54,938 bases of DNA, taken from NCBI GenBank assembly GCA_936940865.1, contig CAKZJB010000038.1, forward strand, positions 1-54,938, given 5' to 3'. The stretch comes from an uncultured Asticcacaulis sp. Its GTDB lineage: Bacteria > Pseudomonadota > Alphaproteobacteria > Caulobacterales > Caulobacteraceae. Of this stretch, positions 24,942 to 33,221 are shown piece by piece; position 1 is the first letter of the stretch, and each line of letters begins with the position of its first letter. A program made the translations under genes and the position numbers. A model generated the notes under the pieces. It worked only from the letters and a program-made list of their open reading frames with translations, did no database searches and was not told where the DNA came from.

Positions 24942-24975
24942 GGTTTGTATTGGAGAATTCTCAACAATACAAACC
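24942..24975. repeat. Perfect 11-bp inverted repeat next to the island end
   Basis: GGTTTGTATTG (24942-24952) and CAATACAAACC (24965-24975) flank the inner palindrome GAGAATTCTC. No T-run follows on either strand. It directly adjoins the tRNA-like sequence at 24977. If that is a tRNA 3' end read leftward, this hairpin would lie just downstream of the original tRNA gene. Confidence 0.6.
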
Positions 24976-24976
24976 T

Positions 24977-24996
24977 TGGTGCCAGGAGAGGACTCG
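24977..24996 (-). other. Candidate left attachment site (tRNA 3'-end-like 20-mer)
   Basis: Read on the minus strand, the 20 bases end in ...CCTCTCCTGGCACCA and begin CGAGTCC, resembling the T-loop, acceptor strand and CCA of a tRNA. To the right the match stops, as expected for attL of an element integrated into a tRNA 3' end. Caution: counted back from CCA, the T-loop is one base closer than in a normal tRNA, so the copy is imperfect or the resemblance is partly chance. Confidence 0.45.
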
Positions 24997-25052
24997 CGCT
25001 ACCTATTTATCTATTTGATATCAGGCAGGTAAATTATTTGTATTATAATTAA

Positions 25053-25072
25053 ATACCCCCAATGATACCCCC
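25053..25072. promoter_or_regulatory. Direct repeats ATACCCCC near the island end
   Basis: ATACCCCC occurs at 25053-25060 and 25065-25072, 12 bp apart, about 60 bp inside the candidate attL. Paired GGGGGTAT repeats are common at the ends of P4-type integrase islands, and arm-type integrase binding is the likely role. This is inference. Confidence 0.4.
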
Positions 25073-25359
25073 GGACTTTTTTCATGGGTGCCGGTTAGAG
25101 TCCTTAGCCTCAATTGTGGCATCTCAAGCGACGACGTCACAGACGGCCGGCGGGGGCGGTGCCGATGTTGCCAGGCTAGTCGCTGTAGACCATTTTATCC
25201 AGAGGGAAATCAGCCGGTGGTGTGGCAACGCGTGGCCCCGCGTGGGCGAACCGCCGGGATGGCGATGCGCGCACTTGCTGCCATCCCGTTTCCATGAAAT
25301 AACACTACCGTCAGCAGAAGGTTTGGTCACCGGACGCTGATGCGCAACACACGCGCTTT

Positions 25360-25439
25360 GAACACGGGTACCCGCAGAGTCGGGCGGCCTGCCAATACAA
25401 CACCTTTGGGGAATACGCAGGACGTGCGTACCCGTGTTC
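25360..25439. repeat. Inverted repeat with 12-bp perfect arms
   Basis: GAACACGGGTAC (25360-25371) and GTACCCGTGTTC (25428-25439) are exact complements. Outside them ACGCGC pairs again with a three-base bulge. The 56-bp spacer contains no ORF. It may be a remnant of a small mobile element or a structured RNA; nothing decides between these. Confidence 0.55.
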
Positions 25440-25489
25440 GCGCGTGACCAACCGCCCGGCACCAGCTGGGCCTTGAGCACGGGGAACTC

Positions 25490-25885
25490 ATGCTTACGAA
25501 ACGTCTATTGATAATACAGGCCATCACCTTGGCCGCAGTTCTCGCTGGCTGCGATGGCGAGTCAAGTCCGACTGAACAGCCGACGGAGGCGCCGGCGGCA
25601 GACGAGACGGTAGCTTCCGCCCAGCCAGTCGCCGCGAACTGTCTTGCGCCCTCGACGCGACCGGAATTCCATCGCTGCGTCGACGGTATGACTCGGAGAC
25701 AGCTCATAGAAAGCCTCGGCCAGCCGTCACTCGTGGAATATGATGGTGACCTGGAGGAATGGTACTACGGCAAGCTTCGGGTTGACGTCACCGATGAGAA
25801 CGACGGATTGAAGGTCGGCGCCAATATCTATTTCGACAGAAGCGACATCGACAGCAAGGTTGTCGATGTTACGTTCGTGTCTTGA
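25490..25885 (+). CDS. Small lipoprotein, SmpA/OmlA (BamE)-like
   Basis: 131 residues. The N-terminus MLTKRLLIIQAITLAAVLAGC is a lipoprotein signal with Cys21 as lipidation site. An acidic, Ala/Pro-rich linker follows (22-52), then a small domain with CVDGMTRRQLIESLGQPS and EWYYG, the pattern of SmpA/OmlA-type folds (MTrxxvxxxLGxPxxxxxxxxxxWxY). BamE-like proteins sit at the outer membrane; this family also includes many lone lipoproteins of unknown role. An ACGGGGA ribosome site precedes the ATG. It is the first gene inside the predicted island end and has no obvious partner there. Confidence 0.75.
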   Translation: MLTKRLLIIQAITLAAVLAGCDGESSPTEQPTEAPAADETVASAQPVAANCLAPSTRPEFHRCVDGMTRRQLIESLGQPSLVEYDGDLEEWYYGKLRVDVTDENDGLKVGANIYFDRSDIDSKVVDVTFVS

Positions 25886-26046
25886 AGGCGAAGGCTCCAG
25901 CAAACGATTGGCAAGTTTTAAAGTTTTCCACAGGAGATTGTTCGAAACGTTGCACGCTCGATATTGACTCCGCGACGTCGTGAGCAAAGCGTGGGTTGTA
26001 TTAAGTTATTGATCTGTTGGGAAATTTTCGTCGTGATGGAATGAAT

Positions 26047-26086
26047 CCTGATCGTTGACGGCCGCTGATGACCGTCAACGTTTAGG
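26047..26086. promoter_or_regulatory. Dyad immediately upstream of the first alpA-type gene
   Basis: CGTTGACGG (26053-26061) and CCGTCAACG (26072-26080) are perfect complements; with flanks, 15-base arms pair at 13 positions. The dyad ends 10 bases before the GTG start at 26096. It could be an operator for the AlpA-type protein or a hairpin in its mRNA. Confidence 0.5.
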
Positions 26087-26095
26087 ATAAATGAC

Positions 26096-26308
26096 GTGTA
26101 CAAGACACCTGACGTATACAACACGAAAATCCTGCGTGCGCCGCAGGTTCTGGAAAAGGTCGGCATGGGGCGGACCTGGCTGTATTCCGAGATCGCGGCC
26201 GGGCGGTTTCCGGCCGGTATCAAGATCGGCCCCCGCGCGAGGGGCTGGACGGAAGCGTCCATTGAACAATGGCTCCAGGAACAACTGGGGAGCGGCGACC
26301 ATGGATAA
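26096..26308 (+). CDS. AlpA-family DNA-binding regulator 1
   Basis: 70 residues from GTG 26096. The core ILRAPQVLEKVGMGRTWLYSEI, then AGRFPAGIKIGPRARGWTEASIEQWL, is the AlpA/MerR-like winged helix-turn-helix of P4-type elements, which activates integrase/excision genes or acts as excisionase. The ending overlaps the next small ORF by 8 bp. A second, clearly related protein is encoded at 27801, so the island has two such regulators. Confidence 0.85.
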   Translation: MYKTPDVYNTKILRAPQVLEKVGMGRTWLYSEIAAGRFPAGIKIGPRARGWTEASIEQWLQEQLGSGDHG

Positions 26309-26444
26309 AGCCGGTAAGGCCTCGATTGGCGATAACGACGGCACTGGAGCCAAGCTGCGGGCCTTTACGACCAGAAGTGTACTCGCCATCTGGCAGCCGG
26401 CGCGCAACTTCTGGGCCGCATTTCAGTTGGCAGACCCTTACTAG
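26301..26444 (+). CDS. 47-codon ORF of unknown function
   Basis: The ATG at 26301 lies inside the end of the AlpA-type gene, and the stop is nine bases before the next ATG. The product starts MDKAGKASIGDNDGTGAKL and resembles nothing I know. Tight packing between two likely genes is the only support; it could instead be a degraded 5' part of the following gene. Confidence 0.35.
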   Translation: MDKAGKASIGDNDGTGAKLRAFTTRSVLAIWQPARNFWAAFQLADPY

Positions 26445-26453
26445 CTTTGCGAA

Positions 26454-26876
26454 ATGGGGTTTTGCACTCCGGTGGCCCTGGACTGCCTTCGCAGTCAAAT
26501 ACTCAAGGTTCGTGAGGCCCGGACCCGGTCTTTGCCAGACTTCAGCGAGAAATTGAAAATCTGCGCCGCTATTCAGTTGATGCGTTTTATGCAGTCGTTG
26601 CGTTACTGCCCCGACGCTGACGACCGCGATCTTCAAGGATACCGGAAGCATCTTGCCGGGTTGATCCGGACTGAGGCCGATTGGTTTCTGGGCGCGTTTC
26701 TTGATCCCATGACGACAGAGGAGCTTGCGACGGAGATGTCCGATCCTTCGACCCCGTCCTCCGCCGCGAATCTGCTGATGTCGCATTACTGCCTGCGTGT
26801 CGGCGTCGAAGACGAAGAATGGGGTAAGGTCATAAACCGTGACGTGGTTCCGCTCCTTCGCCTGATGCAATCGTGA
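26454..26876 (+). CDS. Hypothetical island protein (140 aa)
   Basis: Starts MGFCTPVALDCLRSQ. The product is largely helical (FSEKLKICAAIQLMRFMQSL, HLAGLIRTEADWFLGAFL) with an acidic C-terminal third, and has no signal peptide or clear motif. It sits between the AlpA-type regulator and the 187-aa protein in the same direction, in what looks like one transcript. In P4-like elements this position often holds small regulatory or packaging proteins. I do not recognise a family. Confidence 0.55.
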   Translation: MGFCTPVALDCLRSQILKVREARTRSLPDFSEKLKICAAIQLMRFMQSLRYCPDADDRDLQGYRKHLAGLIRTEADWFLGAFLDPMTTEELATEMSDPSTPSSAANLLMSHYCLRVGVEDEEWGKVINRDVVPLLRLMQS

Positions 26877-26906
26877 TCATACTATCAGCGTCGCAACTGA
26901 GAGGCT

Positions 26907-27470
26907 GTGACAGTGGCGATAGCGGAACAACAGGAACTTGTCGCGGCCATCGCGGCGCATCTGGAAAAAGGGGAAGAGGGCAATTGGAGCGCCGTGCGCG
27001 AACAATTTCCGGCAGTGAGCGACGCCAGTTTCTGGCGGTACGTCCGGAAGGTCCGTACGGGCGATGTCGGAATGCCCCTGAAAAAGGCTCGCCAACGGCT
27101 GGAAGCGCACATCATATCCACTGCCGCCTCGGCGAATGCCATAGAGAAACGCCAAACTCCGGGCGGTCCGTGGCGGAACCTGGACGTCTTGGCCCATGTC
27201 GCGAGGGGCTTTGACGACGTTGAACTGCTTCGGCGATACGCTACCACCGCTAATGGCGAGATTAAAAATCCGGTGATCTTCTCCCAGTGTATTGGTCTCA
27301 GGGATCGGCTGGTGGCGACAGCGGTCAAATGCGGTGAAGCCGTGATCGCCATGGATCGCTTAGCGGAGACTATGGATCTGCTGGTAGACGAGGTCGCCGC
27401 TGAAGCTCCGGACTGCGCGAGGCGGATAATGACCCGCCTCGCTGTGCTTCGCTCGACCGAAGTGCTTTAA
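26907..27470 (+). CDS. Hypothetical island protein (187 aa) with possible N-terminal HTH
   Basis: Begins at GTG 26907 (or GTG 26913). Residues 10-50 (LVAAIAAHLEKGEEGNWSAV, SDASFWRYVRKVRTG) look like a helix-turn-helix of the kind found in small terminase subunits and other phage DNA-binding proteins. The middle has a charged helical segment and the C-terminus is helical (IAMDRLAETMDLLVDEV). It follows the previous gene after 30 bp. The terminase-like reading is a guess from the N-terminus only. Confidence 0.6.
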   Translation: MTVAIAEQQELVAAIAAHLEKGEEGNWSAVREQFPAVSDASFWRYVRKVRTGDVGMPLKKARQRLEAHIISTAASANAIEKRQTPGGPWRNLDVLAHVARGFDDVELLRRYATTANGEIKNPVIFSQCIGLRDRLVATAVKCGEAVIAMDRLAETMDLLVDEVAAEAPDCARRIMTRLAVLRSTEVL

Positions 27471-27537
27471 ATGTCTGCTGGTAGATTTCGACCCTTCAGG
27501 GGTGCCGCCTGGATCAAGGAGAAAGCACGCCATATGC

Positions 27538-27570
<33 letters not shown>

Positions 27571-27660
27571 TGGAAAAGGTTTGATCCACCATCTTCAACT
27601 AGCGGAGTCGCGGACAAATTATTGGGCGTCGACCATTTTCTGTCTTGACAGGAGGAATTC

Positions 27661-27780
27661 GTGATCCAAGTCGCGACGAGGCCGGGCGGTTTTTTTGGTA
27701 TGGGTAAGGAAAAAAGCGGCGGCAGCTCGGCCGTCGTGACGCTCTCCTGGGACCGAGCCGAACGCGTTGGGACGCGCTAG
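27661..27780 (+). CDS. 39-codon ORF with a strong ribosome binding site
   Basis: GTG at 27661 is preceded by CAGGAGGAATTC, a near-ideal ribosome site. The product begins MIQVATRPGGFFGMGKEKSG and ends 20 bp before the second AlpA-type gene. It has no recognised family. It may be a small protein or a leader that couples translation to the regulator. Confidence 0.35.
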   Translation: MIQVATRPGGFFGMGKEKSGGSSAVVTLSWDRAERVGTR

Positions 27781-27800
27781 GCGGTTAATAGAGGTTTCAT

Positions 27801-27986
27801 ATGGAAGAGAAAATTCTCCGCCTGCGCGATGTCATGGGCAAGGTCGGTTTGGGACGCACAACTATCTACAAGCTTATTGGCGAAAATCGCTTTCCTCCCG
27901 GCATTCTCCTTGGTGTGCGCGCCAGGGGCTGGACTGCCGAAAGCATTAATCTCTGGATCTCCACTCGTCCCCAAGGGAGGTGCTAA
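27801..27986 (+). CDS. AlpA-family DNA-binding regulator 2
   Basis: 61 residues: ILRLRDVMGKVGLGRTTIYKLI, then RFPPGILLGVRARGWTAESINLWI, the same winged helix-turn-helix as the gene at 26096, sharing GxGRTxxY and RARGWTxxSIxxW. Its TAA overlaps the ATG of the DUF927 gene (TAATG), with AGGGAGG just upstream, so the two are translationally coupled. Confidence 0.85.
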   Translation: MEEKILRLRDVMGKVGLGRTTIYKLIGENRFPPGILLGVRARGWTAESINLWISTRPQGRC

Positions 27987-29815
27987 TGGACGATCTGGGG
28001 AATTGGGGTGCGCACTTGCCGTCTGTGCACGACACGGATGGCAGGCCCTTTGGCGTGTCGGCCGACTCGGCGACGCCGATGTACCTGAGCTTCAAGAACT
28101 ACACCATGACGGGGGCAGGCCTTGAAAGGGAGGTCAAAGGTAAAGGCGGTAGCGGCGACGTCGAGACCGTTTGGGTTTGCGCCGCCTTTGAGGTTCTCGG
28201 CTTGGCTCGTAGTCCCGATAGATCCGCATGGGGCCTGTATCTCCGCTGGCGGGACGAGGACTCAACGGTACACACCAAGTTGGTGCCCTATGCTGAACTC
28301 CAAGGCGATGCCGCGAAGGTTTGCCAGATATTGGCTGATGGCGGGTTGCGGATCGAGGTGTCACAACAGAGGAGCCTGCGTCAGTATCTCAGCCAGTGCA
28401 AGGTCGAAGACCGGGTGACGGTTGTGCATCGTACCGGGTGGCATAGTGTCAATGGCAAACCGATTTTTGCTCTGCCGAAACAGGTCATTGGCGACGTAGG
28501 GGCGGAGACGGTCATCGTTGAAGGTGTGACTAACGCCCACTACGAAGAGAAGGGTTCGTTGGCTGACTGGCAGGCCGGCGTTGGCAACCTGATCAAGGGC
28601 CAATGTCTGCCCTCCTTGGCAGTTGCTGCGGCCTTGGCTGGGCCTCTCTTGCATCTTCTGCGGCTGGAAGGCGGCGGCCTGAATATATTTGGCGCGTCAT
28701 CTGGCGGGAAGACGACAGTGTTGCAAGCAGCGGCGTCGGTTTGGGGCCGCGGTGCTACCGGCGGGTTTATGCAAACCTGGCGGACGACGGCCAATGGCAT
28801 AGAAGGCATCGCTGCGCTCTCGTCCGACACCTGCCTGGCTCTGGATGAGCTCGGAATGGCGGATGCCCGCGACGTTGCGCAAATGGTCTATGGTCTGTCC
28901 AACGGGGTGGGTAAAATCCGTGCGGCGCGGGATGGTAGCGCTCGCGATCCCAAGCGCTGGCACGTCCAGGTCATTTCTACCGGCGAAGTGCAACTGGAGC
29001 AAAAGCTTCGGGAAGACGGCGGCCGCGGCGCCAAGGCCGGCCAACTGGTTCGTATGCTTGACGTTCCAGCGGACCGCGGCCAGGGCTACGGTGCGTTCGA
29101 CAGCCCGGGCAGGTACCGCGACGCAGCCTCCTTCTCGGCTGCGATCAAAGCCGCCGCGACTTCCGCTTATGGTACCTTGGGGCCCGCATTCGTGGAGAAA
29201 ATACTCCAAGTCGGCACCGATGAAACTGAAAGGCTTTTGCGCCGTTATATCACCGTGTTCATGCGGCGCCACCTGCCCAAGGACACGGAAGGGCAAGTGC
29301 AGCGGGCTGGCGAGAGGTTTGGCTTGATCTGCGCGGCCGGCGAGTTCGCCGCCCTTCACGGCCTGGTTCCGTGGAAGACAGGGGAAGTTGAGAACGCAGC
29401 CGCGTGGGCGTTCGAACAGTGGATCGAAAATCGTGGCGGCGTCGACTCCATGGAGGTGCGGCAGGTTATTGAAAGGATTAGGTCTTTCATAGATTTGCGC
29501 GGCAAGAGTCACTTCGAACGCATCAATGGCGGCGATCGCTGCGTTATTCATCACCAAGCAGGCTGGACAAAGGGCAAGGGGGCTGGTCGGCTTTGGTTGT
29601 TCTCTCCCGCGGGCTGGCAAATGGCCTGCGGTGACATTGACCCGAAGTTTGCGGCCAAGGTGCTGCGCTCGCAAGGTATGTTGGAATGCGGTTCTGACGG
29701 GTTGCAGAAGGTCCACAAGATCGACGGCGCCGCCCGCCGGGCTTACACCGTTAACAGCAGGATTCACGGTGACGACGTTCACTGGGCCGACTGTGAAGAA
29801 CATGGCGGCGAATGA
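27986..29815 (+). CDS. DUF927-domain ATPase, probable replication helicase of the island
   Basis: 609 residues from ATG 27986, coupled to the AlpA-type gene. The N-terminal part (about 45-220) is a DUF927 region (YLRWRDEDSTVHTKLVPYAEL, VVHRTGWHSVNGKPIFALP). Walker A GASSGGKTT is near 236-244, and an acidic box SSDTCLALDELGMAD near 285. The C-terminal third has a winged-helix-like region. DUF927 proteins are typical of phages, plasmids and P4-like islands, where they act as primase/helicase-type replication ATPases. Directly downstream lies a phased repeat array that may be its binding site. No separate primase domain is obvious here. Confidence 0.85.
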   Translation: MDDLGNWGAHLPSVHDTDGRPFGVSADSATPMYLSFKNYTMTGAGLEREVKGKGGSGDVETVWVCAAFEVLGLARSPDRSAWGLYLRWRDEDSTVHTKLVPYAELQGDAAKVCQILADGGLRIEVSQQRSLRQYLSQCKVEDRVTVVHRTGWHSVNGKPIFALPKQVIGDVGAETVIVEGVTNAHYEEKGSLADWQAGVGNLIKGQCLPSLAVAAALAGPLLHLLRLEGGGLNIFGASSGGKTTVLQAAASVWGRGATGGFMQTWRTTANGIEGIAALSSDTCLALDELGMADARDVAQMVYGLSNGVGKIRAARDGSARDPKRWHVQVISTGEVQLEQKLREDGGRGAKAGQLVRMLDVPADRGQGYGAFDSPGRYRDAASFSAAIKAAATSAYGTLGPAFVEKILQVGTDETERLLRRYITVFMRRHLPKDTEGQVQRAGERFGLICAAGEFAALHGLVPWKTGEVENAAAWAFEQWIENRGGVDSMEVRQVIERIRSFIDLRGKSHFERINGGDRCVIHHQAGWTKGKGAGRLWLFSPAGWQMACGDIDPKFAAKVLRSQGMLECGSDGLQKVHKIDGAARRAYTVNSRIHGDDVHWADCEEHGGE

Positions 29816-29817
29816 AC

Positions 29818-29920
29818 GTAACGCTGTAACCCTGTAACTGCCGTTGCCTTAGCATGTAACCTGTCTCGCGGTTACAGATGAGAGCGTGGCGGTTACGGGG
29901 TTACGGAGTTACGCGGTTAC
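29818..29920. repeat. Inverted array of GTAAC/GTTAC repeats, possible origin or operator
   Basis: GTAAC starts at 29818, 29826, 29834 and 29856. Its complement GTTAC starts at 29871, 29892, 29900, 29908 and 29916. Three of the first group and four of the second are spaced at exactly 8 bp, giving an array with dyad symmetry. It starts 3 bp after the DUF927 stop. The remaining gap to 30164 (349 bp in all) shows no convincing gene. Iteron-like binding of the replication ATPase is inferred. Confidence 0.65.
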
Positions 29921-30164
29921 AGACGGCGAAGAATCGCCAGCATCACTCGGTCATGGCTGTGACTTGGAGTTGCTGGCTTAGGTGCCATCAAACTGGTAAG
30001 GGTGCGATGGGCGGGAAGATTGGTTTCGCCTCTCCCTGGTTGCGAATCAAAATGCATTCCAAGCTATCAACCCACGCGTCCATCGCCGGGATTATGGTCT
30101 AGGCAAACGGTATAGATTTCCGATACAACCACCGCAAATAGAGTCGCGTGAGAAGGGCTACGGG

Positions 30165-33100
30165 GTGGTGCAAGAGGCGTTTTTCGAAAATCCGATTCTC
30201 AATTCGCCCTACGACTATCCCGGTCGTCACTGGGAGCTGGACGCCGATGGTCAGCCGACGAACGCGGTTATTGGGACGCGGCGGGTTTCCGACCTCATCA
30301 CGCCGATCCCGAAGCCGAAGAAGCGAAAAGCGCCCGTTCAGGACAACCTGAATTTCGGGCTCTCTGATGAAATTTCCTCCGACGAACAGCGCTACAATCC
30401 GACGCCGATCATCAACGAGATCCGGCACCACGTCGATGCCTGGCGCTCACTCCCCAATCCGGAACAGTGGCAGGTCACGCCGGAAACCGCACGCCTTCTC
30501 AAACATTGGCGGCACCACAAGTTCAGTGGCGTCCGGCCGTTCTTCTGTCAGGTCGAGGCTGTCGAAACGGCAATCTGGCTGACTGAGGTCGCGACTAAGG
30601 GCGACCGATACAAGAAGTATTGGGACCATATCAGAGGCGCCAACGCCGAAGCCAATCCTGAACTGGTCCGCCTGGCGCTGAAGCTTGCCACCGGGGCCGG
30701 CAAGACCACCGTCATGGCCATGCTTATCGCCTGGCAGACGATCAACGCTGTCCGATATCCGGATCGCAAGGGCTTTTCCAAGGGATTTCTGATCGTCGCC
30801 CCGGGCATCACCATTCGGGATCGTTTGCGCGTCTTGCTGCCGAACGACGCCGATAGCTATTACCGCGAACGCGAGATCGTCCCCTCCGATCTCCTGCCCG
30901 ACATTATGAAGGCGCGGATCGTCATCACTAACTATCATGCCTTCAAACTCCGCGAACGCATGGAGGTATCGAAGGGAACTCGCCAGGCCTTGGAAGGCTG
31001 GCGCGGCGAGGCTTTGCAGACCCTCGAAACCGAAGGTCAGATGATTCAGCGGGTGATGCCCGAGTTGATGGGACTGAAGCAAATCGTTGTCCTGAATGAC
31101 GAAGCGCATCACTGCTATCGTGCGCGCGTGCGCGACGCGGTCGGCGACACCGAAGACGACCTGAAAGGTGAGGAAAAGGACGAGGCCAAGGAGAACAACG
31201 AGGCGGCACGTCTGTGGATCAGCGGTCTCGAAGCCGTAAAGCGCAAGATCGGTCTGTCGATGGTTTACGACCTGTCGGCGACGCCGTTCTTCCTGCGCGG
31301 CTCCGGCTATATCGAAGGGACCCTGTTTCCATGGACGATGAGCGATTTTTCGCTGATGGACGCGATCGAGTGCGGCATCGTAAAGCTGCCGCGGATCCCC
31401 GTGGCGGACAACGTCCCAGGCGGTAACACGCCTATCTTTCGGAATCTGTGGGAGAACATCGGCGGGGCGAAGGCGTTTCCAAAAACCGGGCGCGGCAAAG
31501 GCGGAAAAACGCCGGATCCGGAAAGCCTGCCGACGCTGCTCAAATCGGCCCTCGAAGCGCTCTATGGCCACTACGAAAAGACGTTCCAGCTATGGCAGCA
31601 GGAGGGAATAGGTGTCCCGCCGGTCTTCATCATCGTATGTAACAACACGTCGACGTCGGAGCTGATCTACAACTATATCTCAGGCTACGAACGCGAGCAG
31701 GATGACGGCACGACGCGCCCGGTGCCGGGACAGTTCGCGCTGTTCCGCAATCATGACGACTTCGATCAGCGGCTGGCGCGTCCCAACACCATCCTGATCG
31801 ACAGCGCGCAACTCGAGTCCGGAGAAGCGCTCGACGCCAATTTCAAGGCGATGGCGGCGGCGGAAATCGAGCAGTTCAAGCGCGAAAAGGTCCAGCGTGA
31901 AGGCGCCGGCGGCGGTGAGGAGATTTCTGATAGCGAACTGCTGCGTGAAGTCATGAACACGGTCGGCAAAAAGGGACGGCTTGGCGAACAGATCCGCTGC
32001 GTCGTGTCGGTGTCGATGCTGACCGAAGGCTGGGACGCCAATACGGTGACGCATATCCTGGGTGTGCGTGCCTTCGGGACTCAGCTCCTGTGCGAACAGG
32101 TCGTCGGCCGCGGTCTGCGCCGGCAGTCCTATGAGCTGAACGACGACGGCCGCTTCAATGTCGAATACGCCGACGTCCTCGGCATTCCGTTTGATTTTGC
32201 GGCAAAGCCGACCATCGCACCACCGAAGCCACCGCGGCAGACCGTGCGTGTCCATGCCGTCCGGCCGGAACGTGATGCGCTCGAAATCCGATTCCCGCGC
32301 GTCCAAGGGTACCGCGTCGACCTGGCGGAAGAGCGCCTTGAGGCAGAGTTCAACGCCGACTCGGTGCTGGAACTGACGCCGGAACTGGTGGGACCGTCGG
32401 TGACGCAAAATGCCGGCATTATTGGCGAAAGCGTGACGCTGAACGTGGCGCACCTCGGCGAACGGCGCCCTTCGGAAATCGTCTACAAGCTGACGCAGCA
32501 TCTGTTGACGACCAAGTACCGCGACCCTGGCGAAGAGCCAAAAATGTACCTGTTCGGCCAGCTCAAGCGCATCGCGCGGCAATGGCTCGAAGGCGGCTAC
32601 CTGCGCTGCACCGGCGGTACCTATCCGGCGCAACTCATGTACCGCGAGATCGCCGATATGGCCGCCGAGCGGATCAAAAACGCCATCACGGAGACGATGA
32701 AGGACCGCAATCCCATAACGGTTATCCTTGACGCGTATAACCCGACCGGCTCATCGCAACACGTCAACTTCACGACGTCTAAGGCTCTGCGGTGGGAAAC
32801 CGATCCTCGGAAGTCTCAGATCAACTGGGTTGTCTGCGACAGCGATTGGGAAGCTGAGTTCTGCCGCGTCGCCGAGGCGCATCCGAAGGTCAGGAGCTAC
32901 GTCAAAAACCAGGGCCTCGGCCTGGAAGTTCCCTACCTTATGGGCTCGACCCAGAGGATCTACCTGCCGGATTTTGTCGTGCAGATCGACGACGGCCGTG
33001 ACGACCCGTTGAACCTGGTTGTCGAAATCAAGGGCTACCGAAAAGAGGACGCCAAGGAAAAGGCCAACACCATGCGTACCTACTGGGTGCATGGGGTGAA

Positions 33101-33218
33101 CCGGCTTGGCACCTATGGCCGCTGGGCGTTTGCCGAATTTACCGAGGTATTTGAAATAGAGACGGCGTTCGGTCGACTGGTCGAAGAGGCGGTCGCTGGC
33201 AAGGCGAGGGAGGGGTGA
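30165..33218 (+). CDS. Type III-like restriction endonuclease subunit (Res)
   Basis: 1017 residues from GTG 30165 (GTG 30168 also possible; GAAGGG upstream). Superfamily 2 helicase motifs: Walker A ATGAGKTT (175-182), DEAH box in VVLNDEAHHCYR (near 312), LSATPFF, and the C-terminal helicase motif QVVGRGLRR. The C-terminus carries a PD-(D/E)XK nuclease: PDFVVQID (near 935) and VVEIKGY (near 955). The size and order match type III Res proteins, which translocate and cleave DNA together with Mod. Its methyltransferase partner is three genes downstream. The DUF262 gene follows after 3 bp, suggesting one operon. Confidence 0.92.
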   Translation: MVQEAFFENPILNSPYDYPGRHWELDADGQPTNAVIGTRRVSDLITPIPKPKKRKAPVQDNLNFGLSDEISSDEQRYNPTPIINEIRHHVDAWRSLPNPEQWQVTPETARLLKHWRHHKFSGVRPFFCQVEAVETAIWLTEVATKGDRYKKYWDHIRGANAEANPELVRLALKLATGAGKTTVMAMLIAWQTINAVRYPDRKGFSKGFLIVAPGITIRDRLRVLLPNDADSYYREREIVPSDLLPDIMKARIVITNYHAFKLRERMEVSKGTRQALEGWRGEALQTLETEGQMIQRVMPELMGLKQIVVLNDEAHHCYRARVRDAVGDTEDDLKGEEKDEAKENNEAARLWISGLEAVKRKIGLSMVYDLSATPFFLRGSGYIEGTLFPWTMSDFSLMDAIECGIVKLPRIPVADNVPGGNTPIFRNLWENIGGAKAFPKTGRGKGGKTPDPESLPTLLKSALEALYGHYEKTFQLWQQEGIGVPPVFIIVCNNTSTSELIYNYISGYEREQDDGTTRPVPGQFALFRNHDDFDQRLARPNTILIDSAQLESGEALDANFKAMAAAEIEQFKREKVQREGAGGGEEISDSELLREVMNTVGKKGRLGEQIRCVVSVSMLTEGWDANTVTHILGVRAFGTQLLCEQVVGRGLRRQSYELNDDGRFNVEYADVLGIPFDFAAKPTIAPPKPPRQTVRVHAVRPERDALEIRFPRVQGYRVDLAEERLEAEFNADSVLELTPELVGPSVTQNAGIIGESVTLNVAHLGERRPSEIVYKLTQHLLTTKYRDPGEEPKMYLFGQLKRIARQWLEGGYLRCTGGTYPAQLMYREIADMAAERIKNAITETMKDRNPITVILDAYNPTGSSQHVNFTTSKALRWETDPRKSQINWVVCDSDWEAEFCRVAEAHPKVRSYVKNQGLGLEVPYLMGSTQRIYLPDFVVQIDDGRDDPLNLVVEIKGYRKEDAKEKANTMRTYWVHGVNRLGTYGRWAFAEFTEVFEIETAFGRLVEEAVAGKAREG

Positions 33219-33221
33219 ACA

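Noticed and set aside
24942-24975. Hairpin as a terminator for the GH74-side or island transcripts
   Set aside because: The stem is perfect but no T-run follows on either strand, so a Rho-independent terminator is not supported.
29878-30102. 74-codon plus-strand ORF
   Set aside because: It runs through the GTTAC repeat array, lacks a ribosome site, and its composition follows the repeats.
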